Shown here piece by piece: positions 27,265 to 35,420 of a stretch of 64,000 bases of DNA. Location: the NCBI RefSeq assembly GCF_000815105.2, contig NZ_CP010310.2, forward strand, positions 3,844,001 through 3,908,000, written 5' to 3'. Under the pieces are notes generated by a model. It had not been told where the DNA came from, searched no databases, and worked only from the letters and a program-made list of their open reading frames with translations. Position numbers and translations under genes: made by a program. Numbering within the stretch: position 1 is the stretch's first letter; the number at the start of each line of letters is the position of its first letter. This stretch comes from Pandoraea pulmonicola. GTDB taxonomy: Bacteria > Pseudomonadota > Gammaproteobacteria > Burkholderiales > Burkholderiaceae.

Positions 27265-27295
27265 ACGGGCCGGCATTGCGCCGGCCCGTTTTCTT
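27265..27295 (+). terminator. Rho-independent terminator of the CsgG-like gene
   Basis: ACGGGCCGGCATTGCGCCGGCCCGT forms a strong hairpin (27265-27289) followed by TTTCTTT, 37 bases after the stop codon. Confidence 0.85.
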
Positions 27296-27482
27296 TGTGG
27301 CCCCCTCGCCTCAGGGACGGCCGCGTTTTCGCTTCTACGCCACACCTCCCGCGCAGTGGAAGCCCATCTGCAGCCCGGTGAGGCATACGTCCGCGTGATG
27401 AAGGGCGACTCTTGCCTTGGCGTTGAATCATCCATCCTGGCAGCGGGGGTACTTCTCACCTCCCCAATGCTGCACGCGCCCC

Positions 27483-27553
27483 GGCGGACCGGGGCCCCAT
27501 TCCGCCGCTCAAACATAGACCCAACTCGCTGCAGAACGGGGCCCCGGTCCGCC
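27483..27553. repeat. 16-bp perfect inverted repeat, long stem-loop
   Basis: GGCGGACCGGGGCCCC (27483-27498) and GGGGCCCCGGTCCGCC (27538-27553) are exact inverse complements separated by 39 bases. It lies between the CsgG-like gene and the IS110 element. No T-run follows. It could be a MITE-like scar or an RNA structure; undecided. Confidence 0.5.
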
Positions 27554-27599
27554 TCCCCACCTCTCTGCCCCCCCGTTACTATGTTCGCACCTCGATAAT

Positions 27600-27803
27600 T
27601 GAGGTTTTGGCCAGCCAGGCCCGGCATGATTAAGTCCCCCAGTCGCAGTCATGATCCGGGGGGTGTTGTCACCGGGGCTGGTGGGTGGCTGGTGATCGCT
27701 AATAGGGGTTTGGCTCGGGATTTTCCGATGCCGTCCGTAACGTGGATGCCGAGACTTGCCACCATGGTTTTTGCAGGCCAATTCGTCATTTGAGCAAACT
27801 GCA
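27600..27803 (+). ncRNA. Candidate bridge-RNA region of the IS110 element
   Basis: In IS110-group elements the left end upstream of the transposase is transcribed as a bridge RNA with two loops that specify target and donor. Here the 204 non-coding bases contain several possible stems, for example CCCCCAGTCGC...GGGGGG near 27639-27662 and the GC-rich CACCGGGGCTGGTGGGTGGC. The assignment rests on position and family knowledge; folding and comparison with the target site were not done. Confidence 0.35.
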
Positions 27804-29009
27804 ATGCAAAACTTTCCTCTTCATGACGCCGTCGATGTCTTCATCGGCGTCGACGTCGGCAAAGGCCACCACCATGCCGTGGCCCTCGATCGCAACGGCC
27901 GTCGCCTCTACAACAAGGCCCTGCCTAACGATGAGACACAGCTGCGAGCCCTCATCAATGAGCTCAAGGTGCACGGCCGACTTCTGTTCGTCGTCGATCA
28001 GCCCGCCACCATTGGCGCGCTGCCGCTCGCCGTCGCCCAAGACGCCGGTGCACTCGTCGCCTACTTACCCGGCCTGGCCATGCGCCGCATCGCTGACCTG
28101 CACGCCGGCGAAGCCAAGACCGATGCACGTGACGCCGCCGTCATCGCCGAAGCCGCGCGCTCCATGCCGCATACGCTGCGCTCGCTGCGGCTGGCCGATG
28201 AGCCGCTCGCCGAGCTGACCATGCTGTGCGGCTTCGACGATGATCTGGCCGCCCAAGTCAATCAAACCAGCAACCGCATTCGCGGCTTACTCACGCAGAT
28301 TCATCCCGCGCTCGAGCGCGTGCTCGGGCCTCGCCTGGATCACCCCGCCGTGCTTGATCTGCTTGAGCGCTACCCCTCGCCTGCAGCACTGACGGCCGCG
28401 GGCCAAAAAACGCTGGCGAATCGCCTGATCAAGCTCGCACCACGCATTGGCAAGAGCCTGGCCGCTGACATCGCGCAGGCGCTTACCGAACAAACCGTAG
28501 TCGTGCCTGGTACTCATGCCGCCACGCTGGTCATGCCGCGTCTGGCCCAGCAACTAGCAGCCCTACGCAAGCAACGCGACGAGATTGCCGCCGAAGTCGA
28601 GCGCCTGGTGCAAAGCAACCCTCTTTGGCCGGTCCTGAGTAGCATGCCCGGAGTCGGGCTCAGGACCGCAGCACGACTCCTGACCGAGGTGGCGCACAAG
28701 GCCTTTGCCTCGGCCGCCCATCTGGCCGCGTATGCGGGTCTCGCGCCGGTCACCCGGCGCTCTGGTTCCTCGATTCGAGGCGAACACCCCTCCCGGCGTG
28801 GCAACAAGGTACTCAAACGCGCCTTGTTTCTCTCAGCCTTTGCCGCCCTGCGAGACCCGATCTCACGCGCCTACTACAGCCGAAAGATCCAGCAGGGCAA
28901 GCGCCACAACCAGGCACTTATCGCGCTGGCTCGCCGGCGCTGCGACGTGCTCTTTGCCATGCTGCGCGACGGCACTTTTTATCAACCGAAAACCGCCCCT
29001 AGTGCTTGA
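27804..29009 (+). CDS. IS110-family transposase (DEDD type)
   Basis: 401 residues from ATG 27804. The RuvC-like N-terminal domain starts VFIGVDVGKGHHHAVAL with the first catalytic Asp; AKTDARDAAVIAEAA and a further acidic site follow. The C-terminal Tnp20 domain has SSMPGVGLRTAARLLTEV and AAYAGLAPVTRRSGSS with the conserved serine of this family. Length and motifs look intact, so the element could be active. It separates the CsgG-like gene from the GT9-like gene. Confidence 0.93.
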   Translation: MQNFPLHDAVDVFIGVDVGKGHHHAVALDRNGRRLYNKALPNDETQLRALINELKVHGRLLFVVDQPATIGALPLAVAQDAGALVAYLPGLAMRRIADLHAGEAKTDARDAAVIAEAARSMPHTLRSLRLADEPLAELTMLCGFDDDLAAQVNQTSNRIRGLLTQIHPALERVLGPRLDHPAVLDLLERYPSPAALTAAGQKTLANRLIKLAPRIGKSLAADIAQALTEQTVVVPGTHAATLVMPRLAQQLAALRKQRDEIAAEVERLVQSNPLWPVLSSMPGVGLRTAARLLTEVAHKAFASAAHLAAYAGLAPVTRRSGSSIRGEHPSRRGNKVLKRALFLSAFAALRDPISRAYYSRKIQQGKRHNQALIALARRRCDVLFAMLRDGTFYQPKTAPSA

Positions 29010-29245
29010 CTAATTACATAGGGGCACCCTCCTTCTGTCACCGCTCCGGGTGGATTTTCTTGCATGCGCAAAATATTTTGTCGCCCGGCAAACGTCTCCG
29101 CCCTTCCGGCAAAGGTCACACGCTACAGCACCTCTTCCGCTCCCCTATCATTCGCCCAAGCCCTGCACCACCGCACGCAGGCGCCCGGTCGCCCTGCCCG
29201 TCACCCGGCTCGGCAACGCCCCCTCCCCCCGACGCCAGGATTCGT

Positions 29246-30244
29246 ATGACGAAGCCTTCGCAGCGCGCCGTCCCACCCCCAACGCTCGCACCCAATAACA
29301 CGCCCTCGGCAAACACCATCGCCCACGCCTGGGCACAGGTCGGCGCCGCCCTCAGCCCCTACCCGGACTGCCCACTCCCCACCTGGACCGGCGGCGGCGA
29401 AACGCTCCACCAACACCTCCTCGTCATCGGCGCAGACGACGACGCCGAAACCATCGATCAACTACGCCACATCGAGGCCGCAGTTTCCCGCTTTGGGAAG
29501 GTTGGCTTCGTCGGAGCCCCCGCCGTCCGGCGACTCGTGGAATGGTCGCTCGGCGAACGCGTTGTCGTCCTCTCCCGCATGCCGCGCGACGTCTCGGACT
29601 GGGACGTGCGCTGCCCCATCGGCTCACTCGCGCGCGGGCTCGGGCACCACGCCGCAGCGATGCACGCCAGCGAACCGCATCTGCACGTGGCCACAACGGC
29701 CGCCCGCCACTGGCGCGACCGACTCGCCGCCTCGGCACAACACGGTCTATGCGTCGGCTTTGCTGGTCCGCAAACCCCCGATGGGCGCGGCCGCACGGCT
29801 CACGCAACGGGCAATTCGCGCTTTGCCACGCTGGCGCCGCTACTGCGCGTACCGGGCGTTTCATGGATTCCGCTGGGCGACGCGACGAATGCGTTTACCG
29901 CCAATACCGTGCCACCCGAGCCGGTCGACTGGATCGACTGGCGCTCGGACTGCGACGACCTCGCAGACGAAGCCGCGCTTATCGACAATCTGGATCTGGT
30001 GATTGCTCTGAACGCGACCCACGCGCATCTTGCTGCAGGTTTGGGGGTGCCGGTCTGGCAAGTGAATGCAGGGGCTCGTCCGGATCGTGACACGCAAGGG
30101 CATGGCGCCCCGTCGAGGATGGATGGCCACCGGTACCTAAGGACGTTCGACCCGCCGCCAGGAAACGACTGGCAGGCCTCGCTGGACGCAACGGCGGACG
30201 CGTTGCTGGCACTGGCGAGAGAATTTCAGGGCTGGGCGCGGTAA
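29246..30244 (+). CDS. GT9-like glycosyltransferase C-terminal-domain protein
   Basis: A 332-residue protein. The last 120 residues carry VSWIPLGD and DEAALIDNLDLVIALNATHA then HLAAGLGVPVWQV, the acceptor/NDP-sugar-binding pattern of heptosyltransferase-like (GT9/TPR-glycosyltransferase) domains. No TPR repeats precede it. The start at 29246 follows AGGA; the frame is open further upstream but that part is Pro-rich and reads into the IS110 tail. The substrate is unknown; a role in surface or flagellin glycosylation is possible. Confidence 0.7.
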   Translation: MTKPSQRAVPPPTLAPNNTPSANTIAHAWAQVGAALSPYPDCPLPTWTGGGETLHQHLLVIGADDDAETIDQLRHIEAAVSRFGKVGFVGAPAVRRLVEWSLGERVVVLSRMPRDVSDWDVRCPIGSLARGLGHHAAAMHASEPHLHVATTAARHWRDRLAASAQHGLCVGFAGPQTPDGRGRTAHATGNSRFATLAPLLRVPGVSWIPLGDATNAFTANTVPPEPVDWIDWRSDCDDLADEAALIDNLDLVIALNATHAHLAAGLGVPVWQVNAGARPDRDTQGHGAPSRMDGHRYLRTFDPPPGNDWQASLDATADALLALAREFQGWAR

Positions 30245-30319
30245 CGCGAGTTCAGTGCGTTCTCAAATCCGGGAGTTGGCCGGTTCGCACCTCAGCCGCA
30301 ATGTCACAAATGCACAGGG

Positions 30320-30793
30320 TCAGGCCGCCCAACGATCGCCGACCTGCGCCGTCTTGACCCATTCCATGAACGCCACGGCTTCGGGCGTATCGGCGGGCGC
30401 CGACCAGCTCGCATAGTCCGCTTCGACGAACGGGCGATACGGACCGTGCTTGACCTCGAAAATCACCGCACCCGGGTCCAGCGATAGCACCGTATGGTGG
30501 ACGTTGACGGGCGACTCGATCACCAGCGTATCCTCGCCGAGCACCCGGCGATCGGTAACGACGCCCGCTTCGTCGAAGGTCAGCACGATAAACCGCCCCC
30601 GCAGCGCGGTGAGCAGTTCCCAGGTGTGGCGATGCAGGTGCGGACGGATGTACGTCGCCGGCTCCATCGCAATGGCCAGCCGCTGAATGGAGTCGTCCAA
30701 CGATTCGTGCAGATTCTGGTTCATGCGCAGACGCGGCGACTGCTCCGCCTGCTGGGTCAGTGCATCGAGGGCGACGGTGGTCAACGTTTTCAT
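30320..30793 (-). CDS. WbuC-type cupin metalloprotein
   Basis: A 157-residue cupin. The metal-binding motif is in YIRPHLHRHTWELLTALRG with the second motif region VHHTVLSLDPGAVIFEVKHG, matching WbuC family proteins often linked to O-antigen loci. The N-terminal RLRMNQNLHESLDDSIQRL is also typical. Start at 30793 precedes VALDALTQQAEQ; longer starts are not supported. It is separated from rpsU by a bidirectional terminator and is likely transcribed alone. Confidence 0.85.
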   Translation of the reverse strand: MKTLTTVALDALTQQAEQSPRLRMNQNLHESLDDSIQRLAIAMEPATYIRPHLHRHTWELLTALRGRFIVLTFDEAGVVTDRRVLGEDTLVIESPVNVHHTVLSLDPGAVIFEVKHGPYRPFVEADYASWSAPADTPEAVAFMEWVKTAQVGDRWAA

Positions 30794-30899
30794 AATGGAA
30801 TCGTGGGGAGTCGTAGGTAAGGCGTTCGCAGCATCGGCCAGCGAAGCTCGCCGCCGCGAAGGCGATGAGTGTATCAAATCGGCTCGCCACGCCGATCCA

Positions 30900-30930
30900 T
30901 AAAAAAACCCGCCTCGCGGCGGGTCTTTTC
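30900..30930 (-). terminator. Terminator of rpsU (bidirectional-looking)
   Basis: ACCCGCCTCGCGGCGGGT at 30907-30924 is a stable hairpin. On the minus strand it is followed by an uninterrupted run of Ts (30900-30906), so it ends rpsU transcription before the cupin gene. TCTTTTC on the + side may also act on opposing transcripts. Confidence 0.88.
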
Positions 30931-30970
30931 ACTTCGCATGGGGCTGCGCCGCAGGGGCGCAACGGCATGC

Positions 30971-31183
30971 TTAGTACATCTTCTTCTTCAGCGTCTGGCT
31001 GCGCAGACGCTTACGCAGACGGGCCACGGCAGCAGCCTTCTTGCGCTTGCGCTCAGCCGTCGGCTTTTCGTAAGCAGCGCGTGCCTTGACTTCCTTGATC
31101 AGGCCCGTGCCATCGATGGCGCGGCGGAAGCGGCGCAGTGCGACTTCTACGGGTTCACCGTCTTTGATAACGATCTTGGTCAT
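30971..31183 (-). CDS. rpsU: 30S ribosomal protein S21
   Basis: The 70-residue product [20 protein letters not shown]... with its Lys/Arg-rich C-terminus ([18 protein letters not shown]) is S21, a late small-subunit protein aiding translation initiation. ACGAGA precedes the ATG. The 370 bases upstream (31184-31556) contain no gene and would hold the rpsU promoter (TATACG near 31193). Confidence 0.97.
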   Translation of the reverse strand: MTKIVIKDGEPVEVALRRFRRAIDGTGLIKEVKARAAYEKPTAERKRKKAAAVARLRKRLRSQTLKKKMY

Positions 31184-31556
31184 GCAATATCTCGTATAGT
31201 GTTTCGGCTCTCGAAAGCCGGAAATTTGATTTACCGCGCAACGACACCCTTCACCGCCCTGCCGGAGTCATCTCCTGCCAGGCGCGACGAACGGACGTGC
31301 TACGGACTGCACTACACCACATCCGGCGGGACCGCGACTCACCTCCTCTGCGATCTCCCGATTGGCTTTCGACGCCCGGCTCGCTATCCGCGAACCCCGC
31401 ATCGCGCCTTCCAGACTGGCTGAACGGTTGATTGATGGCGAAGCAGATCCCCATCGTTCGTCAGTGAGGACCCCTTCCCGCAATGCCCAAATTTGGACAA
31501 GCTGCGAATTATACACGTAAAGCGCGTGAATTGCACACGTCCGGACCGCCAAGACG

Positions 31557-31593
31557 GCAAAACGGGCCCCGCCAGCAAATGACGAGGCCCGTT
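31557..31593 (-). terminator. Terminator of the porin gene at 31701
   Basis: On the minus strand AACGGGCCTCG pairs with CGGGGCCCGTT (11 bp, one G-U pair), followed by TTTT. It lies 108 bases after the porin stop codon. Confidence 0.75.
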
Positions 31594-31700
31594 CCGATCG
31601 CGAAACGGGACCGCCGGACACCGGCAGCCCCCCGATTCCCGCCACACTCGGCCACCCGGCGGCCGGATGTCAGCCGGAGATTGGCCACACAGGCCCCGGA

Positions 31701-32876
31701 TCAGAACTTGTGGCGCAGGCCGGCAACAACGGCGATCTGCGACTGGCCGCCATTGCCCGTCGGCCCGCCAACGTTGTCGATCGCCGCCACGACGGCATCG
31801 CCCGTCGCACGCTGGTAGACACCCGTCAGATACGACTCGGTACGCTTGCTGAATGCGTACACGCCACCCGCGTTGATCTGGAACCAGCGCGGCTTCGTGC
31901 CGTTGCTGATGCCGCTCAGGCCGGTCGCGCCGCCTACGCTGCCATCGCTGTAGATGAAAGCCAGGCCGCCCAGCAGGTTCGGCGTGATCTGATACTTGCC
32001 GTTGAGTTCGAACGTGTTCACGCGAATCGACGACTGGTTGGTGTAGCGCACCTTGGCGTAGCTGTACACGAAACCGACGGTCGCCGCCTGGATCTGGTAC
32101 GACACACCCGCCGCGGCGATATCGTGCTTGTCGACAGCGCTCGTGTAGAAGATGTCGGTCGCGCTGGAGTAATCGTTCGTCACGGCGCCGCTGCCATTGG
32201 CCGTGCCCGGGCCGGCCAGGTGCATGTAAGCGATGGCCGCCGTCAGCGGACCATTGGCGTACGAGGCGCCCAGGCTGAACGCGTTGTTGTGCGAGAAGCC
32301 CGTGCCATTGCCGGTGTTGGCTTCGTTGCTGAAGCCGTACAGCGCGCCGAACGAAAAACCACTGTAGTTGGCGCTTGTGTACTTGATCGAGTTGTTGACG
32401 CGGAACGAGTTGTACAGGTTGTCGATGTCGCCAACGTGCGCGCCGTACTGCGTGGCCCATTGCTTGGCCGACGTAAGCGGGCTCACGAAGTCGACCACGG
32501 AATCGTACTGACGCCCAATGGTGACGGTACCGGCCTGCGCGCTTTGCAGGCCCACGTAGGCCTGACGACCGAACATGCGGCTGTTCTGCAACGCGTTGCC
32601 GTTGGTCAGGCTGAAGCCGTTTTCCAGCAGGAAGACCGCCTTCAGGCCGCCGCCGAGATCCTCGGAGCCCTTCAGCCCCCAGCGGTTGCCCTGGCCGATG
32701 CCGCTCACGGCCTGGATGTTGTGGGCGCCCTTGCCGTTCAGGCCCGACGCGACATTGTTCACATAGCCGATACCGGCATCGATGACCCCGTACAGCGTGA
32801 CGTTGCTCTGGGCCATTGCCGGTGCGGCAACGGCAAAGCCGGCCGCAGCCAGCGCCGTGAGTTGGAAGCGCTTCAT
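31701..32876 (-). CDS. Trimeric general porin (Burkholderia type)
   Basis: A 391-residue precursor. The signal peptide MKRFQLTALAAAGFAVAAPA MAQ is cleaved before SNVTLYGVIDAGIGYVNN, the classic first strand. WGLKGSEDLGGGLKAVF and GRQAYVGLQSAQAGTVTIGRQYD are family signatures, and the protein ends in a terminal Phe (VAGLRHKF). It forms an outer-membrane channel for small hydrophilic solutes. The start at 32876 is set by the signal peptide and the AGAGGAT upstream. A strong hairpin lies about 140 bases upstream. Confidence 0.95.
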   Translation of the reverse strand: MKRFQLTALAAAGFAVAAPAMAQSNVTLYGVIDAGIGYVNNVASGLNGKGAHNIQAVSGIGQGNRWGLKGSEDLGGGLKAVFLLENGFSLTNGNALQNSRMFGRQAYVGLQSAQAGTVTIGRQYDSVVDFVSPLTSAKQWATQYGAHVGDIDNLYNSFRVNNSIKYTSANYSGFSFGALYGFSNEANTGNGTGFSHNNAFSLGASYANGPLTAAIAYMHLAGPGTANGSGAVTNDYSSATDIFYTSAVDKHDIAAAGVSYQIQAATVGFVYSYAKVRYTNQSSIRVNTFELNGKYQITPNLLGGLAFIYSDGSVGGATGLSGISNGTKPRWFQINAGGVYAFSKRTESYLTGVYQRATGDAVVAAIDNVGGPTGNGGQSQIAVVAGLRHKF

Positions 32877-33015
32877 CGTTATCCTCTTTGATAGTGATCT
32901 TGTACTTATTCGGCCTGCCTCGGCGGACACCCCCTGTCGATGCCGGTCGCCCACGCCCCGCAGGACCCGATTTGCTGCGACCGCATATGCAATGGAGTGC
33001 TTACCAAATGACAAA

Positions 33016-33044
33016 CGGTGCTTTCTTTCGAGGAGAAAGCACCG
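33016..33044. repeat. Hairpin upstream of the porin gene
   Basis: CGGTGCTTTCT (33016-33026) and AGAAAGCACCG (33034-33044) pair perfectly over 11 bp with a 7-base loop. The interval 32877-33270 otherwise holds no gene, so this structure may be part of the porin promoter or leader, or a read-through barrier. Confidence 0.5.
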
Positions 33045-33270
33045 CTGTGTGCTGGGCAAGCGGATGCATTCTGACACGCTCGCGACACATTTCGCACGCA
33101 AGTGGTGCGTTTGCAACACATGAAATTGGCGCTATATGCTGCCCGCATCGTAGTTGTTTCGGGCAACGTAATAACAGTCATCACATACGCCATGTCCCGG
33201 TCGCCAAACGCGGTCACCGGGCAAGACGGGCGCACGGGGGGAGGGTCAACGACGCGATGGACTGTGCAAT

Positions 33271-33305
33271 GAAAAACGGCGCGTCGCCGTCAGGCGCGCG
33301 CCGTT
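33271..33305 (-). terminator. Terminator of the Lys/Ala-rich protein gene
   Basis: AACGGCGCG (33275-33283) and CGCGCCGTT (33297-33305) form a 9-bp stem; on the minus strand it is followed by TTTTT. It lies 57 bases beyond the stop at 33362. Confidence 0.75.
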
Positions 33306-33361
33306 ATGACTGAATCGAGCGACTGCGGAGAAAGCGCGCCGCTCGGGAATGCAGGGAAGCG

Positions 33362-33940
33362 TTATGCCGGGCGACGTGCCGGCGTGCCGACGGGTGCGGG
33401 CTTCAGGACCTTGCGAGTCTTGGCAGCGCCACTCGCCACTGAGGACTTCGCGGCACGTACCGACTTGGGCGCCACGCCGTTGGCTGCACCCACGGACGCC
33501 GGCGCACCGCTTCCGACACGCGGCCCCCGCACCTTTTCACCCGCAGCGGCTTTCGCCGTCTTGCCGGGCTTGATTGCCTTGACCGCCTTGGCGTCTTTTT
33601 CCGCCTTGGCAGGTTTCGCGGCCTTGGGAGCCTTGGCGTCTTTTGCGGTCTTGCCCGGTTTCGAAGCCGGCCCGGCAGGCGCTTTCGACGCCGCCTTGGC
33701 CGCCGCCAGTTCGAGGTCGATGGTGTGCTTGAGGCCCGCAATCACGGGGGCCGCGAGATCGTCCGCAAAGTGATCGAACCAGCGTTTGGCCTGAAGAAGT
33801 TTCTTACCGCCGAGGCGCCGCTTGTGGTCCTCGTCGCTCGCCAGCACCTTGGCCGAGAGTCGCGCCCGGCCCTTCGACAAGCGTTCGAGAACGGTGATGA
33901 TGGTGAACCCGCGATGCAACGTCTTCTGCTCGGCAGACAT
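33362..33940 (-). CDS. Small protein with lysine/alanine-rich H1-like tail
   Basis: 192 residues. The first 85 form a folded, Lys/Leu-rich part (FTIITVLERLSKGRARLSAK, KRRLGGKKLLQAKRWFDHFA) that I do not recognise. Residues about 88-192 are a low-complexity Ala/Lys/Pro tail (AKDAKAPKAAKPAKAEKDAK) resembling histone-H1-like and AlgP-like tails of Gram-negative bacteria, which bind nucleic acid nonspecifically. GGAGGTCAGC precedes ATG 33940. Transcribed alone with its own terminator. Confidence 0.75.
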   Translation of the reverse strand: MSAEQKTLHRGFTIITVLERLSKGRARLSAKVLASDEDHKRRLGGKKLLQAKRWFDHFADDLAAPVIAGLKHTIDLELAAAKAASKAPAGPASKPGKTAKDAKAPKAAKPAKAEKDAKAVKAIKPGKTAKAAAGEKVRGPRVGSGAPASVGAANGVAPKSVRAAKSSVASGAAKTRKVLKPAPVGTPARRPA

Positions 33941-34071
33941 GCTGACCTCCTGAACTTGTCGCCTCACGGCGAACCCCGGCTGGATCGATGCCACGGCGTC
34001 AACGACGTGGATGTCAGCGATCCTACCACGGTCATGTGACAAGCCAGCAGCCATGCGCCCTGACGGGGTGC

Positions 34072-35163
34072 TCAACGCGCCGGCACCGCATCCGCCGGGG
34101 GCTCGGGCGCCTGCGCGAAATACTGCACGCTCGCCGGAATCGCAAAGCGAATGTCCTCCTTCAGGAATTCGCGCATGAGCGCCAGATTGATGTCCTGCTG
34201 AAGATCCATGTACAGGTTGTAGTCCGGACTCAGCACGAAGTACACGACTTCGAAGTCGAGCGAGCTGGTGCCGAACTGCTTGAAATGCGCCCGGTCGAAG
34301 CGCGTCTTGCCCGCCCCTTCCACCGAACGTTTCACCATCCCGGGGACACGCGCGAGTTTGTCGGGCACCGTGTGGTACGACAGGCTGAAGGTGAACACGA
34401 TGCGCCGCTCGGACATGCGCTTGTAGTTGTGCAGCGTGTTCTTGAGCAACCCGGTATTGCCGCAGATGATCTCCTCGCCGCTCAGGCTGCGGATGCGCGT
34501 TGTCTTCAGACCGATGCGCTCGATCGTCCCCGCCACGTCGCCGAAGACGATGAAGTCGCCGACTTCGAATGGCTTGTCCAACCCGATGGCCAGCGACGCG
34601 AACAGATCGCTCAACACGTTCTGCACCGCCAGCGCCACGGCCACGCCGCCGATGCCGAGACTCGCCACGAAGGCCGTGATGTCGACGCCGAAGTTCGCCA
34701 GCATCGCCAGCACCAGCACCGCCCACGCCAGTACCCGCAGCGTCCATGCGGTCATGGTGACGATGACCGGATTGTCGGGCTCCGCCGCACGATGCCGCAT
34801 CCGCCGCGTCTGCCAGACGTTCACCGCGCGATTGACCCACAACGCGAGCTGCAGGCAAAAGAGCACGGTCCAGCCGTGAACGATGGCGGCGTCCCAACGA
34901 TTGCCGAGATCGAGAGACTTCAGACCGATGAGCACCGCCGCGAACAGCAGCACGAAGTGCCGCGTCGCACCGAGCACTTCCGCAAACATGTTCGCGCCGG
35001 GCGACTTCAGACGCCGCGAGAGTGCCCCGAAACGCCCCAACGCGAGACGCAAGATGCCCGACATGACGGCGTAGCTCGCCACCACGGCGATCGCCGCAAA
35101 AACCCAGTCGGCCGCGGAGACGGCCTCGAAGGTTCTAAGCGAGGTCAGCGTACTGAGCTTCAA
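34072..35163 (-). CDS. MscS-family mechanosensitive channel
   Basis: 363 residues with four hydrophobic segments in the first 190 residues, then the pore-lining helix VASLGIGGVAVALAVQNVL and the beta-domain start PFEVGDFIVFGDVAGTIERIG, which are MscS hallmarks. The C-terminal part ends in a Pro-rich APEPPADAVPAR. I chose the TTG at 35163 (MKLSTLTSL) because GGGAGG lies ten bases upstream; no ATG in frame has such support. Acts in the inner membrane as a tension-gated channel. Confidence 0.88.
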   Translation of the reverse strand: MKLSTLTSLRTFEAVSAADWVFAAIAVVASYAVMSGILRLALGRFGALSRRLKSPGANMFAEVLGATRHFVLLFAAVLIGLKSLDLGNRWDAAIVHGWTVLFCLQLALWVNRAVNVWQTRRMRHRAAEPDNPVIVTMTAWTLRVLAWAVLVLAMLANFGVDITAFVASLGIGGVAVALAVQNVLSDLFASLAIGLDKPFEVGDFIVFGDVAGTIERIGLKTTRIRSLSGEEIICGNTGLLKNTLHNYKRMSERRIVFTFSLSYHTVPDKLARVPGMVKRSVEGAGKTRFDRAHFKQFGTSSLDFEVVYFVLSPDYNLYMDLQQDINLALMREFLKEDIRFAIPASVQYFAQAPEPPADAVPAR

Positions 35164-35420
35164 ACGACATCCTCCCGCGGCAAAACCCGAATTCCCGCAA
35201 AAGGCGTGCCGGACGGTCGCGTGGCCGTCCAACTTCCCGGTTGTCCGTGCTCGCCGAGTGCGCTAAATCCCGATAACAATCACCGATTTACTGGGAATAC
35301 TGGCGATCGTCCGCTCAACGAGGTGTGGTTACGGCCGGCGACGCCCACCCGGAAGAATTTTCAATCGGATGGCAAAAACGACAGTCCACGCCCACACAGG
35401 CGAGCCGCCACCGAGACCAC

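Larger units (their letters stand above)
27590..29030 (+). mobile_element. IS110-family insertion sequence (ends approximate)
   Basis: The transposase gene at 27804-29009 has about 210 bases of upstream non-coding DNA (from near 27590) and only a short downstream tail. That asymmetry is normal for the IS110 group, in which the left end encodes the bridge RNA and terminal inverted repeats are absent. Because the family lacks clear terminal repeats, I cannot fix the exact boundaries from one copy. Confidence 0.65.
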
